Program-made: the position numbers and the translations under genes
The notes under the pieces: generated by a model
The model's database searches: none
Told to the model about the DNA's origin: nothing
Seen by the model: only the letters and a program-made list of their open reading frames with translations
Shown: positions 42,661-52,179 of the stretch, piece after piece
Numbering within the stretch: position 1 is the stretch's first letter
How the letters are laid out: each line of letters starts with the position of its first letter
NCBI RefSeq assembly: GCF_023218175.1
Contig: NZ_JALPTH010000020.1
Location: 89,583 to 153,582 of the forward strand
Length of the DNA stretch: 64,000 bases
Origin: Streptomyces lichenis
Lineage (GTDB): Bacteria; Actinomycetota; Actinomycetes; Streptomycetales; Streptomycetaceae
Direction of reading: 5' to 3'

Positions 42661-44631
42661 GTGAGCACCCAGGACATCGCCGCCCCCGCGCCATCCCCCT
42701 CCCCCGTCGACGTCGGCCAGGCCGAGGCGGCGCTCGTCGAGCACTACCCGGACCTCGTCCGCCTCGCCTATCTGGTCCTGCCGTCGGGGCTCGGGCGCAA
42801 CCGCCGGGTGCTGACCGCGCACGCGCTGGTGCAGCGCTCGCTGCCGCGCCGCCGCACCACCCCGGCGAGCGGCGCCATGCCGGGGCAGCGGCGCGCCGGG
42901 GAGCCGGCCGGGGGCGCGGTGGACGCCGGGTACGCGCTGATCCGGGTGGAGGTGGTCCGCCAGGCGCTGGACGCGGGGGTGCCGCTGGGCTGGCGGGCGT
43001 GGCCGAAGCGGTCGCAGCTGCCGCCGCTGCTGCCCCGGGTGTGGGGGCTGCGGCTCTTCCCGCGCGCGGGCGGCGCGGAGGAACTGGCCCTGGACCAGCG
43101 GCTGTCGGAGCTGTCCGGGGCGGGCCGGGCGGCGTACGCGCTGCGCGGTCTGGAGCGGCTGGGCGACGCGGAGGCGCACCGGGTGCTGTCGGCGGCCGGG
43201 GTGGCCGATCCGGCGGCGGCGGTGGCGGAGGCGGACCGGGTGGGCGCGGAGGCCGGGCAGGCGCTGCTGCGGTCGCCGGAGTTCGACCCGTGTTCGCTCC
43301 AGGCCCGGCCGACCGATCTGATGCGGCGGCGCCAGCACGGGCGGGCCGCGCTCGCCGCGCTGGCCGCCGCCGTGGTGGCGGGGACGCTGCTGGGGCTGCC
43401 GGGTGAGGGCTGGGGCCCGGACGGGGCGGCGGCGCCGCCGTACGCGCGCAACGCGGCGGTGGAGGCGGCGCTCGACCCGGTGAACCTGCGGAAGGTGGCG
43501 CCCTCGGTGTGGCAGCGCTCGGCGCGTACCGACTTCTCGGTGTGGCCGGCGCGCGGCGGGCTGACCCGGGACACCGCGCTGCTGCGGCGGGCGCTGGCGG
43601 TGTGGACGCGGCCGGGTGGCACGGTGGCCGCGTCGGCGACGCCGGGGACCCCGCCCGGTCCGCCGATGGGACCGCCGCAGCTGCTGTTCGCCGGGGAGGT
43701 GGACCGGGCGCGGGTGGTGCTGTTCCACGACGGGCTGCGGGTGGTGCGGTACGCGGAGCCGGTGGACGGCGCGCCGGCGGGCGGCCCGGAGGTGGCGCTG
43801 GACTTCGCCCGCGCCGACGGGGCGGACGCGGTGGGGGCGAGCGCCCTGGTGGTGGGCCGTACCGACGCCAACGTCCGCTATCTGACGGCCCCGTGGGTGA
43901 GCGGGGTGAGCGCCCGGGACCTGCTGGGCGGGGTGGTCGGTGAGTCCCGGCCGGTGCGGCGGGACGCCCAGGGGGTGACCGATCCGGTGCCGAGCCCGGT
44001 GGCCCCCTCGCAGTGCAAGGTGTGGGATGTGCTGGAGGTGCGCGAGGGCGGTGGTACGCGGACGCTGACCGATCTCGGGGAGCTGCTGCCGGCCCGGCTG
44101 ACCTCCGGGCCCCCGTCGGCGCCGGTGGATGTCTCGGACGCCCGGTCCCGGGCGGAGTGGGCGCGGACGGCCTGCCTGCTGCCCTCGGTGCGGGCGGCGG
44201 GGGTGCGGTCGGTGAACTCCTGGCGGTACGCGGAGCAGACGCTGCCGGGCGAGGTGGGCCGCGCGGCCTGGCTCTGCACCCGGGCGGAGACCTGGCGGGG
44301 CAGCGGGGTGAAGGTGCTGGCCCAGTTCCAGGCGCCGGGCACGGGTACGGGGGTGCCGGCCGCCAAGGGCGACGACTCCCCGGCCTGCGGTGCGCGGGCG
44401 CCGCAGGTGCTGGCGGGGGTGCTGTGGCGGGTGCCGGGCAGCGGGGCGGACGCCCCCTGGTACCTGCTGGCGGCGGGCAGCCAGGAGGTGGCGACGGTGT
44501 CCGCGTCGGGCGGCGCGACCGGCACCGGTGAGGGGCGGCGGATGGCGCTGGAGCTGGACGCCAAGCCCACCGAGCCGGTGGAGCTGGCCGGGAAGCTGGA
44601 GAGCGGCAAGGACATCGTCTCGCTGCGGTGA
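42661..44631 (+). CDS. Single-pass membrane protein with a sigma-factor-like N-terminus and large ectodomain
   Basis: 656 residues, GTG 42661. Residues 15-60 (ALVEHYPDLVRLAYLVLPSG, VLTAHALVQRSLPR) and 140-190 (LSELSGAGRAAYALRGLERLG) resemble degenerate sigma-70 regions 2 and 4 of ECF sigma factors. One membrane segment, ALAALAAAVVAGTLLGLP, lies near 228-245. The remaining 400 residues are outside and include four Cys likely in two disulfides (SQCKVWDVLE, ARTACLLP, AWLCTRAE, SPACGARAP). The arrangement suggests a membrane-held former sigma factor or a sensor; this is inference. A hairpin at 44650-44681 follows the gene. Confidence 0.75.
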   Translation: MSTQDIAAPAPSPSPVDVGQAEAALVEHYPDLVRLAYLVLPSGLGRNRRVLTAHALVQRSLPRRRTTPASGAMPGQRRAGEPAGGAVDAGYALIRVEVVRQALDAGVPLGWRAWPKRSQLPPLLPRVWGLRLFPRAGGAEELALDQRLSELSGAGRAAYALRGLERLGDAEAHRVLSAAGVADPAAAVAEADRVGAEAGQALLRSPEFDPCSLQARPTDLMRRRQHGRAALAALAAAVVAGTLLGLPGEGWGPDGAAAPPYARNAAVEAALDPVNLRKVAPSVWQRSARTDFSVWPARGGLTRDTALLRRALAVWTRPGGTVAASATPGTPPGPPMGPPQLLFAGEVDRARVVLFHDGLRVVRYAEPVDGAPAGGPEVALDFARADGADAVGASALVVGRTDANVRYLTAPWVSGVSARDLLGGVVGESRPVRRDAQGVTDPVPSPVAPSQCKVWDVLEVREGGGTRTLTDLGELLPARLTSGPPSAPVDVSDARSRAEWARTACLLPSVRAAGVRSVNSWRYAEQTLPGEVGRAAWLCTRAETWRGSGVKVLAQFQAPGTGTGVPAAKGDDSPACGARAPQVLAGVLWRVPGSGADAPWYLLAAGSQEVATVSASGGATGTGEGRRMALELDAKPTEPVELAGKLESGKDIVSLR

Positions 44632-44649
44632 CCCCCGTCGTGCCGTACG

Positions 44650-44681
44650 GAGGCGTGCCCCGGGAACCCGGTGCACGCCTC
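44650..44681 (+). terminator. Hairpin between the membrane protein and the hydrolase gene
   Basis: 9-base perfect arms 44650-44658 and 44673-44681, with an inner CCGGG/CCCGG pairing. It ends the upstream unit before the diiron-type hydrolase gene. Confidence 0.7.
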
Positions 44682-44716
44682 TGGTATGTCCCCCTACCCC
44701 TCAGTACATTGACGCC

Positions 44717-45643
44717 ATGTCTCACACGCACGCGGCGGAGGACGGTCCTTTCGATGTCCAGGACCGTGACCGGGTCGAGCTGAAGGCCCGGAAGGTCTCC
44801 TTCGACTGGGCGGACACCCCGCTGCACTGGGTGCCCGGTGACCCGTTCACCACGCACACCATCAATGTGCTCCATCTGCTGCTGCCGGCCGGCGAGCGCT
44901 GGTTCGTCCATGTCTACCGGCAGGTGCTGCCGTACATCAGGGACGAGCGGCTGCACGCGGACGTGATCGGCTTCATCGGCCAGGAGGCGATGCACGCGCA
45001 GGCGCATGACGACGTGCTGCCGCAGCTGCGCCGGCTGGGGCTCGACCCCACCCCGTACACCGCCGAGGTGGACTGGCTGTTCGAGAAGCTGCTCGGCGAC
45101 CGGGCGCTGCCCCCGGGGAAGGCCCGGCGGTGGTGGCTGATGGAGCGGGTGGCGCTGATCGCGGCGATCGAGCACTACACGGCGTTCCTCGGCGACTGGG
45201 TGCTGAACGCCGAGGAGTTGGACCGGCGGGGGGCCGATCCGATGATGCTGGACCTGCTGCGCTGGCACGGCGCGGAGGAGGTGGAGCACCGGTCGGTCGC
45301 CTTCGACCTGTTCATGCATGTGGACGGCGGCTACCGGCGGCGGGCCAGGACCTGGGCCACCGCGTTCGCCGCGCTGGTGTTCCTCTGGCAGCGCGGGACC
45401 CGGTTCTTCATGGCCAACGACCCGGCGCTGCCCGCCGGTTCCTCCCGGCGGGCCACGGTCGGCGACTTCGTCCGGCGCGGGCGGCAGGGCGTACTGCCGT
45501 CCACCCCCGCCATGCTGCGCTCCATCCCGACCTACCTCAGCCGCTCGTACCACCCCTCCCAGGAGGGCAGCACCGCCCAGGCGGTCGCCTATCTCGCCTC
45601 CTCCCCGGCCGCGAACGCCCCCGGTCCGGAGGGAGCCCGATGA
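44717..45643 (+). CDS. Metal-dependent hydrolase, diiron ferritin-like type (PF10118)
   Basis: 308 residues, ATG 44717. Motifs: FTTHTINVLHLLLPAGERWF, FIGQEAMHAQAHDDVL (Glu and His pair), LMERVALIAAIEHYTAFLGDW and LRWHGAEEVEHRSVAFDLF (ExxH). The spacing of Glu and ExxH motifs fits a four-helix bundle holding two metal ions. The family is annotated as metal-dependent hydrolase, but the fold resembles diiron oxygenases. Its stop overlaps the start of the reductase gene in ATGA, so the two are translationally coupled and probably form an electron-transfer pair. Confidence 0.88.
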   Translation: MSHTHAAEDGPFDVQDRDRVELKARKVSFDWADTPLHWVPGDPFTTHTINVLHLLLPAGERWFVHVYRQVLPYIRDERLHADVIGFIGQEAMHAQAHDDVLPQLRRLGLDPTPYTAEVDWLFEKLLGDRALPPGKARRWWLMERVALIAAIEHYTAFLGDWVLNAEELDRRGADPMMLDLLRWHGAEEVEHRSVAFDLFMHVDGGYRRRARTWATAFAALVFLWQRGTRFFMANDPALPAGSSRRATVGDFVRRGRQGVLPSTPAMLRSIPTYLSRSYHPSQEGSTAQAVAYLASSPAANAPGPEGAR

Positions 45644-46701
45644 CACCCCGCCTCCACACGGTGGTCCTCGCCGCCGGAGCGGCCGTCCTCGCCAAGCGGG
45701 CCATGCGCCGGCGCATCCAGGCCGCCCCGCTGTGGCCGCTGCCCGCCCTGGACGAACCGGTGTCCGGGCGCGGCGACCGCTCCCCCACCGTCCGCCGCCG
45801 TCTCCGGATAGCCGAGCGGACCACCCCCGCCGAGGGCGTCGTCCAGCTCCGGCTGGAAGGCCGGCAGCTTCCGCCCTGGCAGCCCGGCGCCCATCTCGAC
45901 CTCGTCCTGCCCTCCGGACTGGTCCGCCAGTTCTCCCTGTGCGGCGACCCGGCCGACTCCACCTCCTACACCGTCGCCACCCGGCTGGTGCCCGGCGGCC
46001 GGGGCGGCTCCCGGGAGGTGCACGACCGGCTCCACGAGGGCGGCGAGGTCGAGTTCCGGGGCCCGCGCAACCGCTTCCCGCTGGTGGAGTCGGAGTCGTA
46101 CCTCTTCGTGGCCGGCGGCATCGGCATCACCCCCGTCCTCCCCATGGTCCGCGCCGCCGAGGCCGCCGGCGCCGACTGGCGGCTGCTCTACTGCGGCCGC
46201 TCCCGGGCGACCATGCCGTTCCTCGATGAGCTCATGACTCTGGGCAGCAGCGGCCGGGTCACCGTAGCCCCCGAGGACGAGTCGGGCCTGCCCGACCTGG
46301 CCTTCCTCTCCTCCACCACCCCGGCAACGACCGTCTACTGCTGCGGCCCGGAAGGCCTGATGGCGGCCGTCGCATCCGCCCTACCGCCCGGGATGGCGCC
46401 CCGACTGGAGCGGTTCGCCCCGGCGGCGGGCGGGGCCGGCCGCCCCTTCACCGTCGAACTGCGCCGCTCCGGCCGCACCCTGCCGGTCGCCGCCGGCCAG
46501 TCCCTGCTGTCCGCCGTACGTGCCGAGCTCCCCCACCTCACCTACTCCTGCGAGCAGGGCTTCTGCGGCACCTGCCGCCAGACGGTGCTGGCGGGCGAGG
46601 TGGACCACCGCGACGAACTCCTCACGGAGGAGGAGCGGGCCGACTCCATGCTCCTGTGCGTCTCACGCTGCGCCGGGGAGCGGCTGGTGCTGGACCTGTA
46701 G
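45640..46701 (+). CDS. Ferredoxin-NAD(P) reductase with C-terminal 2Fe-2S domain
   Basis: 353 residues. N-terminal hydrophobic stretch LHTVVLAAGAAVLAKRAMRR, then a flavin domain (GAHLDLVLPSGLVRQFSLCG holds the R-x-(Y/F)-S-L flavin motif), an NAD(P) domain (VAGGIGITPVLPMV, VYCCGPEGLMAAVA), and a plant-type ferredoxin at the C-terminus with CEQGFCGTC and a fourth Cys in LLCVSRC. This is the layout of phthalate dioxygenase reductases. It passes electrons from NAD(P)H, here most likely to the diiron protein encoded just upstream, with which its start overlaps by four bases. Confidence 0.92.
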   Translation: MTPRLHTVVLAAGAAVLAKRAMRRRIQAAPLWPLPALDEPVSGRGDRSPTVRRRLRIAERTTPAEGVVQLRLEGRQLPPWQPGAHLDLVLPSGLVRQFSLCGDPADSTSYTVATRLVPGGRGGSREVHDRLHEGGEVEFRGPRNRFPLVESESYLFVAGGIGITPVLPMVRAAEAAGADWRLLYCGRSRATMPFLDELMTLGSSGRVTVAPEDESGLPDLAFLSSTTPATTVYCCGPEGLMAAVASALPPGMAPRLERFAPAAGGAGRPFTVELRRSGRTLPVAAGQSLLSAVRAELPHLTYSCEQGFCGTCRQTVLAGEVDHRDELLTEEERADSMLLCVSRCAGERLVLDL

Positions 46702-46759
46702 GCGTCCTGGGGGCGGGCGCCTTCGCCGTCCGTCCGCGCCGCGGCCACCGCACCGCCGC

Positions 46760-47068
46760 CTACGGCAGCAGCAGCCAGTCCGCCGCCAGGGCCGCGACCA
46801 GGCCCACACCCAGCAGCCAACTGCCCAACCTGGTGCGGCCGTTGCGGCTCAGCTCGATGACGACTCCGCACAGCACCATGGCGAGGCCGTAGACGCCGAC
46901 GACCAGGACGGAGGTGCGGGAGGCGAGGCGGAGGACCAGGACGACGGCGAGGGCGACCAGGAGGAGGGAGGCGGCGGTGATACGGAGCAGGCGGGCCTGG
47001 CGCGGGGTCAGGCCCTTGGCGGAGGCGGGCGCGGTGGGGTCCGGGGTGTCCTCGGGCAGTGCGCTCAT
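46760..47068 (-). CDS. Small membrane protein
   Basis: 102 residues from ATG 47068. Three hydrophobic segments: ITAASLLLVALAVVLVLRLA, LVVGVYGLAMVLCGVVIELS and SWLLGVGLVAALAADWLLL. The N-terminus is acidic and Pro-rich. Streptomycetes often carry such a protein next to a TetR gene; no function is known. It is divergent from the TetR gene with a 63-base gap. Confidence 0.8.
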   Translation of the reverse strand: MSALPEDTPDPTAPASAKGLTPRQARLLRITAASLLLVALAVVLVLRLASRTSVLVVGVYGLAMVLCGVVIELSRNGRTRLGSWLLGVGLVAALAADWLLLP

Positions 47069-47131
47069 GTGGCCGGAGCGTAACGGACGGTGTGCGGGGA
47101 GGGGACGGGGGGCTGCGGTTAGGCTGGCCGT

Positions 47132-47845
47132 ATGACGAGCGGGGTGCGGCGCAGAATGGGCGTCGAGGAGCGCAGGCGGCAGCTGATCGGGGTGGCCCTG
47201 GAGCTGTTCAGCAAGCGGTCGCCGGACGAGGTCTCCATCGACGAGATCGCCGCCGCCGCGGGTATCTCCCGGCCGCTGGTCTACCACTACTTCCCCGGCA
47301 AGCAGAGCCTGTACGAGGCGGCGCTGCGGCGGGCCGCCGACGAGTTGGCGGCGCGGTTCAGCGAGCCGCGCACGGGGCCGCTGGGGGCGCGGCTGCGGCG
47401 GGTGATGGGGCGGTTCTTCGACTTCGTGGAGGACCACGGGCCCGGCTTCGCGGCGCTGATGCGGGGCGGTCCGGCAGTGGGTTCGACCGCCACCAACGCG
47501 ATGATCGCGGAGGTGCGGCAGGCCGCGTACGAGCAGATCCTGGCCCATCTGGAGGTCGGGACCCCGTCGGCGCGGCTGGAGTTGTGCGTACGGTCCTGGG
47601 TGTCGCTGGCGGAGTCCACGGCGCTGCTGTGGCTGGACGGGCGCCGGGTGCCGCGCACGGAGCTGGAGTTGCAGCTGGTGCACGACTTCGCGGCGCTGGC
47701 GGCGGTGAGCGCGGCCTATGACGAGGAGATGGCGGGCCTGCTGGTGCGCATCCTCGCCGACGAGCCGGCCGACGGGCCGTTCGGGGACCTGGTCGGCCAG
47801 CTGGCGGGGCTCGCCACCCGGATCCCGGTGCAGCGCGGCGCCTGA
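47132..47845 (+). CDS. TetR-family regulator
   Basis: 237 residues, ATG 47132. N-terminal DNA-binding domain (about 10-65): RRQLIGVALELFSKRSPDEV, then SIDEIAAAAGISRPLVYHYF and PGKQSLYEAALRRAADEL. The C-terminal ligand domain is not diagnostic. Likely targets are itself and the divergent small membrane protein; the 63-base gap shows no palindrome that I would trust. Confidence 0.9.
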   Translation: MTSGVRRRMGVEERRRQLIGVALELFSKRSPDEVSIDEIAAAAGISRPLVYHYFPGKQSLYEAALRRAADELAARFSEPRTGPLGARLRRVMGRFFDFVEDHGPGFAALMRGGPAVGSTATNAMIAEVRQAAYEQILAHLEVGTPSARLELCVRSWVSLAESTALLWLDGRRVPRTELELQLVHDFAALAAVSAAYDEEMAGLLVRILADEPADGPFGDLVGQLAGLATRIPVQRGA

Positions 47846-47905
47846 CCCGAGGCGCCGGGCGCCCGGTGTGGCGCGGGTCCGCCTGACCCGAGGCGCCGGG
47901 CGCCC
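47840..47905 (+). repeat. 25-base direct repeat at the end of the TetR gene
   Basis: The 25 bases at 47840-47864, which include the TetR stop codon, are repeated exactly at 47881-47905, 41 bases on. Each copy contains the self-complementary GGCGCCGGGCGCC, so each may form a small hairpin. Confidence 0.75.
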
Positions 47906-47967
47906 ACCGCGGGATGGTCGGTTCTGCTTGTCTTGCGGACGTATCAATCATTTTGCTTCAGAGTCCC

Positions 47968-47997
47968 TTGACGGTGGTTTGCCGGTCCACGTAGAAG
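47968..47997 (+). promoter_or_regulatory. Possible vegetative promoter for the phospholipase gene
   Basis: TTGACG-n18-TAGAAG (47968-47973 and 47992-47997) fits the main sigma factor (HrdB) pattern. It lies in the 322-base gap 47846-48167 and would give a leader of about 165 bases. I saw no clear PhoP direct repeats. Confidence 0.4.
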
Positions 47998-48167
47998 TGT
48001 CGACTGTCGCCACCCCGGTCTCCGCGCACCGCGGTGCGACGCGACGGCCCCACCCCTGGTCGCCGACGTCGACCGTGGATCTCCCCCTCCCCCCGTACCG
48101 CCGGTCGTCCCCGGAGCGCGGCCCGCACCGCCTCGTCGTCCCCCTCCGATCCGAAGGTGCCCCCCTC

Positions 48168-50357
48168 ATGTCCGACAGCACCCCGCGTATGTCCGACAGC
48201 ACCCCGCGCCTGTCCGACGGCATCGCGCGCAGAAGCTTCCTCGCCTCCGCCACCGCCGTCGCCGCGACCGCCGTGGTCGGCCTCCCCTCGACCCGTGCGG
48301 CCTCGCCCGACTTCCTGGAGCCGGTGGCCGGGGCGGCCGCGGTGGCGCCCGATCCGCGGCTGGCCCCGGTGAAGCACGTGGTGATCCTGATGCAGGAGAA
48401 CCGCAGCTTCGACCACTACTTCGGCACCCTCAAGGGGGTGCGCGGCTTCGGCGACCACGCCGTGGTCGACCTGCCCGGCACCGCCTCCGGGCCGTCCGGC
48501 CGCACCGTCTTCCAGCAGCCGAAGGGCAGCGGCTCGCTCTTCCCCTGGCGGCTCAGCGCCGGCAGCGGCGGCTGGAAGAGCTCGCAGTGCAAGGTGGACG
48601 GCGGCGGCCACAGCTGGACCGACCAGCACGGCGCCTGGAACGGCGGCAAGATGGACAACTGGTACGCCGCCAAGGGCCGTACCGGGATGACGCTCGGCTA
48701 CCACACCCGGGCCGACATCCCGTACAACCACGCCCTCGCCGACGCGTACACCATCTGCGACGCCTACCACTGCTCCTCGCTGACCGGCACCGGACCGAAC
48801 CGCAACTACCTGTGGTCCGGCTCGATCGGCGCGGGCCTGGCGGGCGCCAACCAGGTGAACCACAACGGCGGCGACTTCCGGCGCAAGGAGCAGAACTGGC
48901 TCACCTACGCCGAGCAGCTCCAGTCCGCCGGGATCAGCTGGAAGGTCTACCAGGTCTACGACAAGAACGCGGCGAAGAACTACGGCGACAACGCGCTGGA
49001 GTACTTCGGCCGGTTCATGACCGCGGACCCGGCGAAGGACGGCAAGGGCGACCAGGCGCTGTGGCGGCAGGGGGTGGCCGGGGTGCCCTACAGCGGCGGG
49101 GACGTGGCGAACGCCATCGTCGCCGCACTGCGCGCCGACGTGGCGAACGGCACCCTGCCGCGGGTCTCCTGGATCGTCACCGACTACGCCAACTCCGAGC
49201 ATCCCAACGCCAGTCCGGGGTTGGGCGCGACGGTCACCAAGCGGGTGCTGGAGGCGCTGGCCGGCAAGCAGTCGGTGCTGGACTCCACCGTCTTCATCCT
49301 GACCTACGACGAGAACGACGGCTTCTTCGACCATGTCCCGCCGCCGGTGCCGGCCGACACCTCGGACGCCACCGAGCATGTGGCGGGGGCGCCCATCGGG
49401 CTGGGCTTCCGGGTGCCGATGATCATCGCCTCGCCCTGGACCCGGGGCGGCCGGGTCAACTCCCAGGTGTTCGACCACACCTCGGTGCTGCGGTTCCTGG
49501 AGCGGTGGACCGGGGTGGCCTGCCCGAACATCGGCGCCTGGCGGCGGGCCGTCTGCGGCGACCTGACCTCCGCGTTCGACTTCGCCAACCCGGTGTACGG
49601 GCCGCTGCCCGCGCTGCCCGCCGCCGTACCGTCCGGCCAGCCGGTGATGGACGGCGGCGCCTGCGACGCCACCTCCGCGCCCACCGCCCCGTCCGGCACC
49701 GGTACCCGCCCGGCCCAGGAGTCCGGCAACAAGGACGCCTGCGCCCTGCCGTACCAGGTCAACGCCTATCTCGACCGCTACGAGGGCACCGACCCGAAGG
49801 GCACCCAGAAGGTGTGGATCGCCCTGGAGAACAAGGGCGCCGAGGCGACCTCCGCCGCCCACCTCGCCGCGTACGCCAACGCCTACCGCGGCGGCGGGCC
49901 CTGGCAGTACACCCTGAGCCCGAACGGCGCCACCAGCGACTTCTTCAACATCGGCGGGAGCGCCTACGGCAACGGGCGCTACGACCTGACCGTCATCGGC
50001 CCCAACCGCTTCCTGCGCCGCTTCACGGGCGACACCTCCACCGCCACCGGCCGCTACGCCCGGGCCAAGAGCTACTTCGCGGACCAGGAGGGCGCGACCG
50101 CCCTCTGGTTCCAGCTGTCCAACGACCACCCCACCCAGGGCGTCACCTTCACCATCACCTCCAACAACTACCGGGCCGGCAGCTGGACGTACCAGGTCGG
50201 CTCCGGCAAGAGCACCAGCGACTACTTCCGCCAGCTCGCCTACGCCTCCGGCTGGTACGACTTCACCCTCACGGTGAGCAACGACCCCGCCTGGTCGCAG
50301 CGGTTCATCGGGCACATCGAGAACGGCCGCATCAGCCGGACCGGGTCGACCGCCTGA
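48168..50357 (+). CDS. Tat-exported phospholipase C (phosphocholine-specific type)
   Basis: 729 residues. The N-terminus repeats MSDSTPR twice, so ATG 48168 and ATG 48189 are both possible; then RRSFLASATAVAATAVVG is a Tat signal. The catalytic domain starts VKHVVILMQENRSFDHYFGTL, the phosphoesterase family signature, with later YDENDGFFDHVPPP and DHTSVLRFLERW. The C-terminus has two copies of the DUF756 beta domain (about 530-620 and 640-725), typical of non-haemolytic phospholipase C. It splits phosphatidylcholine outside the cell, releasing phosphocholine for the phosphatase encoded next. Confidence 0.93.
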   Translation: MSDSTPRMSDSTPRLSDGIARRSFLASATAVAATAVVGLPSTRAASPDFLEPVAGAAAVAPDPRLAPVKHVVILMQENRSFDHYFGTLKGVRGFGDHAVVDLPGTASGPSGRTVFQQPKGSGSLFPWRLSAGSGGWKSSQCKVDGGGHSWTDQHGAWNGGKMDNWYAAKGRTGMTLGYHTRADIPYNHALADAYTICDAYHCSSLTGTGPNRNYLWSGSIGAGLAGANQVNHNGGDFRRKEQNWLTYAEQLQSAGISWKVYQVYDKNAAKNYGDNALEYFGRFMTADPAKDGKGDQALWRQGVAGVPYSGGDVANAIVAALRADVANGTLPRVSWIVTDYANSEHPNASPGLGATVTKRVLEALAGKQSVLDSTVFILTYDENDGFFDHVPPPVPADTSDATEHVAGAPIGLGFRVPMIIASPWTRGGRVNSQVFDHTSVLRFLERWTGVACPNIGAWRRAVCGDLTSAFDFANPVYGPLPALPAAVPSGQPVMDGGACDATSAPTAPSGTGTRPAQESGNKDACALPYQVNAYLDRYEGTDPKGTQKVWIALENKGAEATSAAHLAAYANAYRGGGPWQYTLSPNGATSDFFNIGGSAYGNGRYDLTVIGPNRFLRRFTGDTSTATGRYARAKSYFADQEGATALWFQLSNDHPTQGVTFTITSNNYRAGSWTYQVGSGKSTSDYFRQLAYASGWYDFTLTVSNDPAWSQRFIGHIENGRISRTGSTA

Positions 50358-50395
50358 CCTCCCACCGTCCCCCCACCGATAGGCCGGCCCCCTCC

Positions 50396-51674
<1,279 letters not shown>

Positions 51675-51685
<11 letters not shown>

Positions 51686-51712
51686 GGACCCTCGGGAGCC
51701 CTCAGAACACGG
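51675..51712 (+). terminator. Hairpin overlapping the phosphatase stop codon
   Basis: Perfect 13-bp arms 51675-51687 and 51700-51712 with a 12-base loop. The left arm contains the TGA of the phosphatase gene. It also lies at the end of the convergent tautomerase gene. Confidence 0.75.
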
Positions 51713-51722
51713 CGGCGGTCGG

Positions 51723-52070
51723 TCAGTTCTGGCGGTAGGAGGGGTCCAGGTCGCGGACCTCGGCGGAGATGTGCACCGGGGGCAGACCGGGCTTGAGGAA
51801 GCCGGCGGTGAGGGCGACGGCCGCCTCGGCGAGGGCGGCCTTGGCCTCCTCGCTGCGGCCGGCGAACAGCGAGACGGTGATGTGGATCAGGGACTCGTCG
51901 GCCCCGCCGTCGGCGATGACCGTCTCCTGGGTGCGGCGGGTGCGGGTCTTGCAGGCGGGCAGCCGCGCGCCGGTGGTCTCCACGACCACCGGGTGCAGGG
52001 CGAGCGCGTAGCCCCGGCGGTCGAAGTCCTCCTCCAGGGCGGCGGAGTAGTCGACGGTGATCTGCGGCAT
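51723..52070 (-). CDS. 5-carboxymethyl-2-hydroxymuconate isomerase-like tautomerase
   Basis: 115 residues. N-terminal MPQITVDYSAAL with the catalytic Pro2, followed by FDRRGYALALHPVVVETTG, and IHITVSLFAGRSEEAKAAL and PPVHISAEVRDLDPSYRQ, the CHMI pattern. The known reaction is in homoprotocatechuate breakdown, but no other genes of that pathway are near, so it may be a general tautomerase. ATG 52070. It lies downstream of the amylopullulanase beyond a strong terminator. Confidence 0.88.
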   Translation of the reverse strand: MPQITVDYSAALEEDFDRRGYALALHPVVVETTGARLPACKTRTRRTQETVIADGGADESLIHITVSLFAGRSEEAKAALAEAAVALTAGFLKPGLPPVHISAEVRDLDPSYRQN

Positions 52071-52114
52071 GGTGGTTCTCCCGGTGGGGTGGTGGTGCGT
52101 CGCGCTCCGGAAAC

Positions 52115-52162
52115 GATACGGGGGTGCGGGAGACGGTCGCCCGTCTCCCGCACCCCCGTATC
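52115..52162 (-). terminator. Strong hairpin terminator after the amylopullulanase
   Basis: Perfect 22-bp inverted repeat, arms 52115-52136 and 52141-52162, with a TCGC loop, 17 bases past the amylopullulanase stop. Confidence 0.9.
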
Positions 52163-52179
52163 CGCTGTATCCGGTGCGG

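Noticed and set aside
47941..48167. PhoP direct repeats in front of the phospholipase gene
   Set aside because: I found no convincing GTTCACC-type repeats, though such control would make sense.
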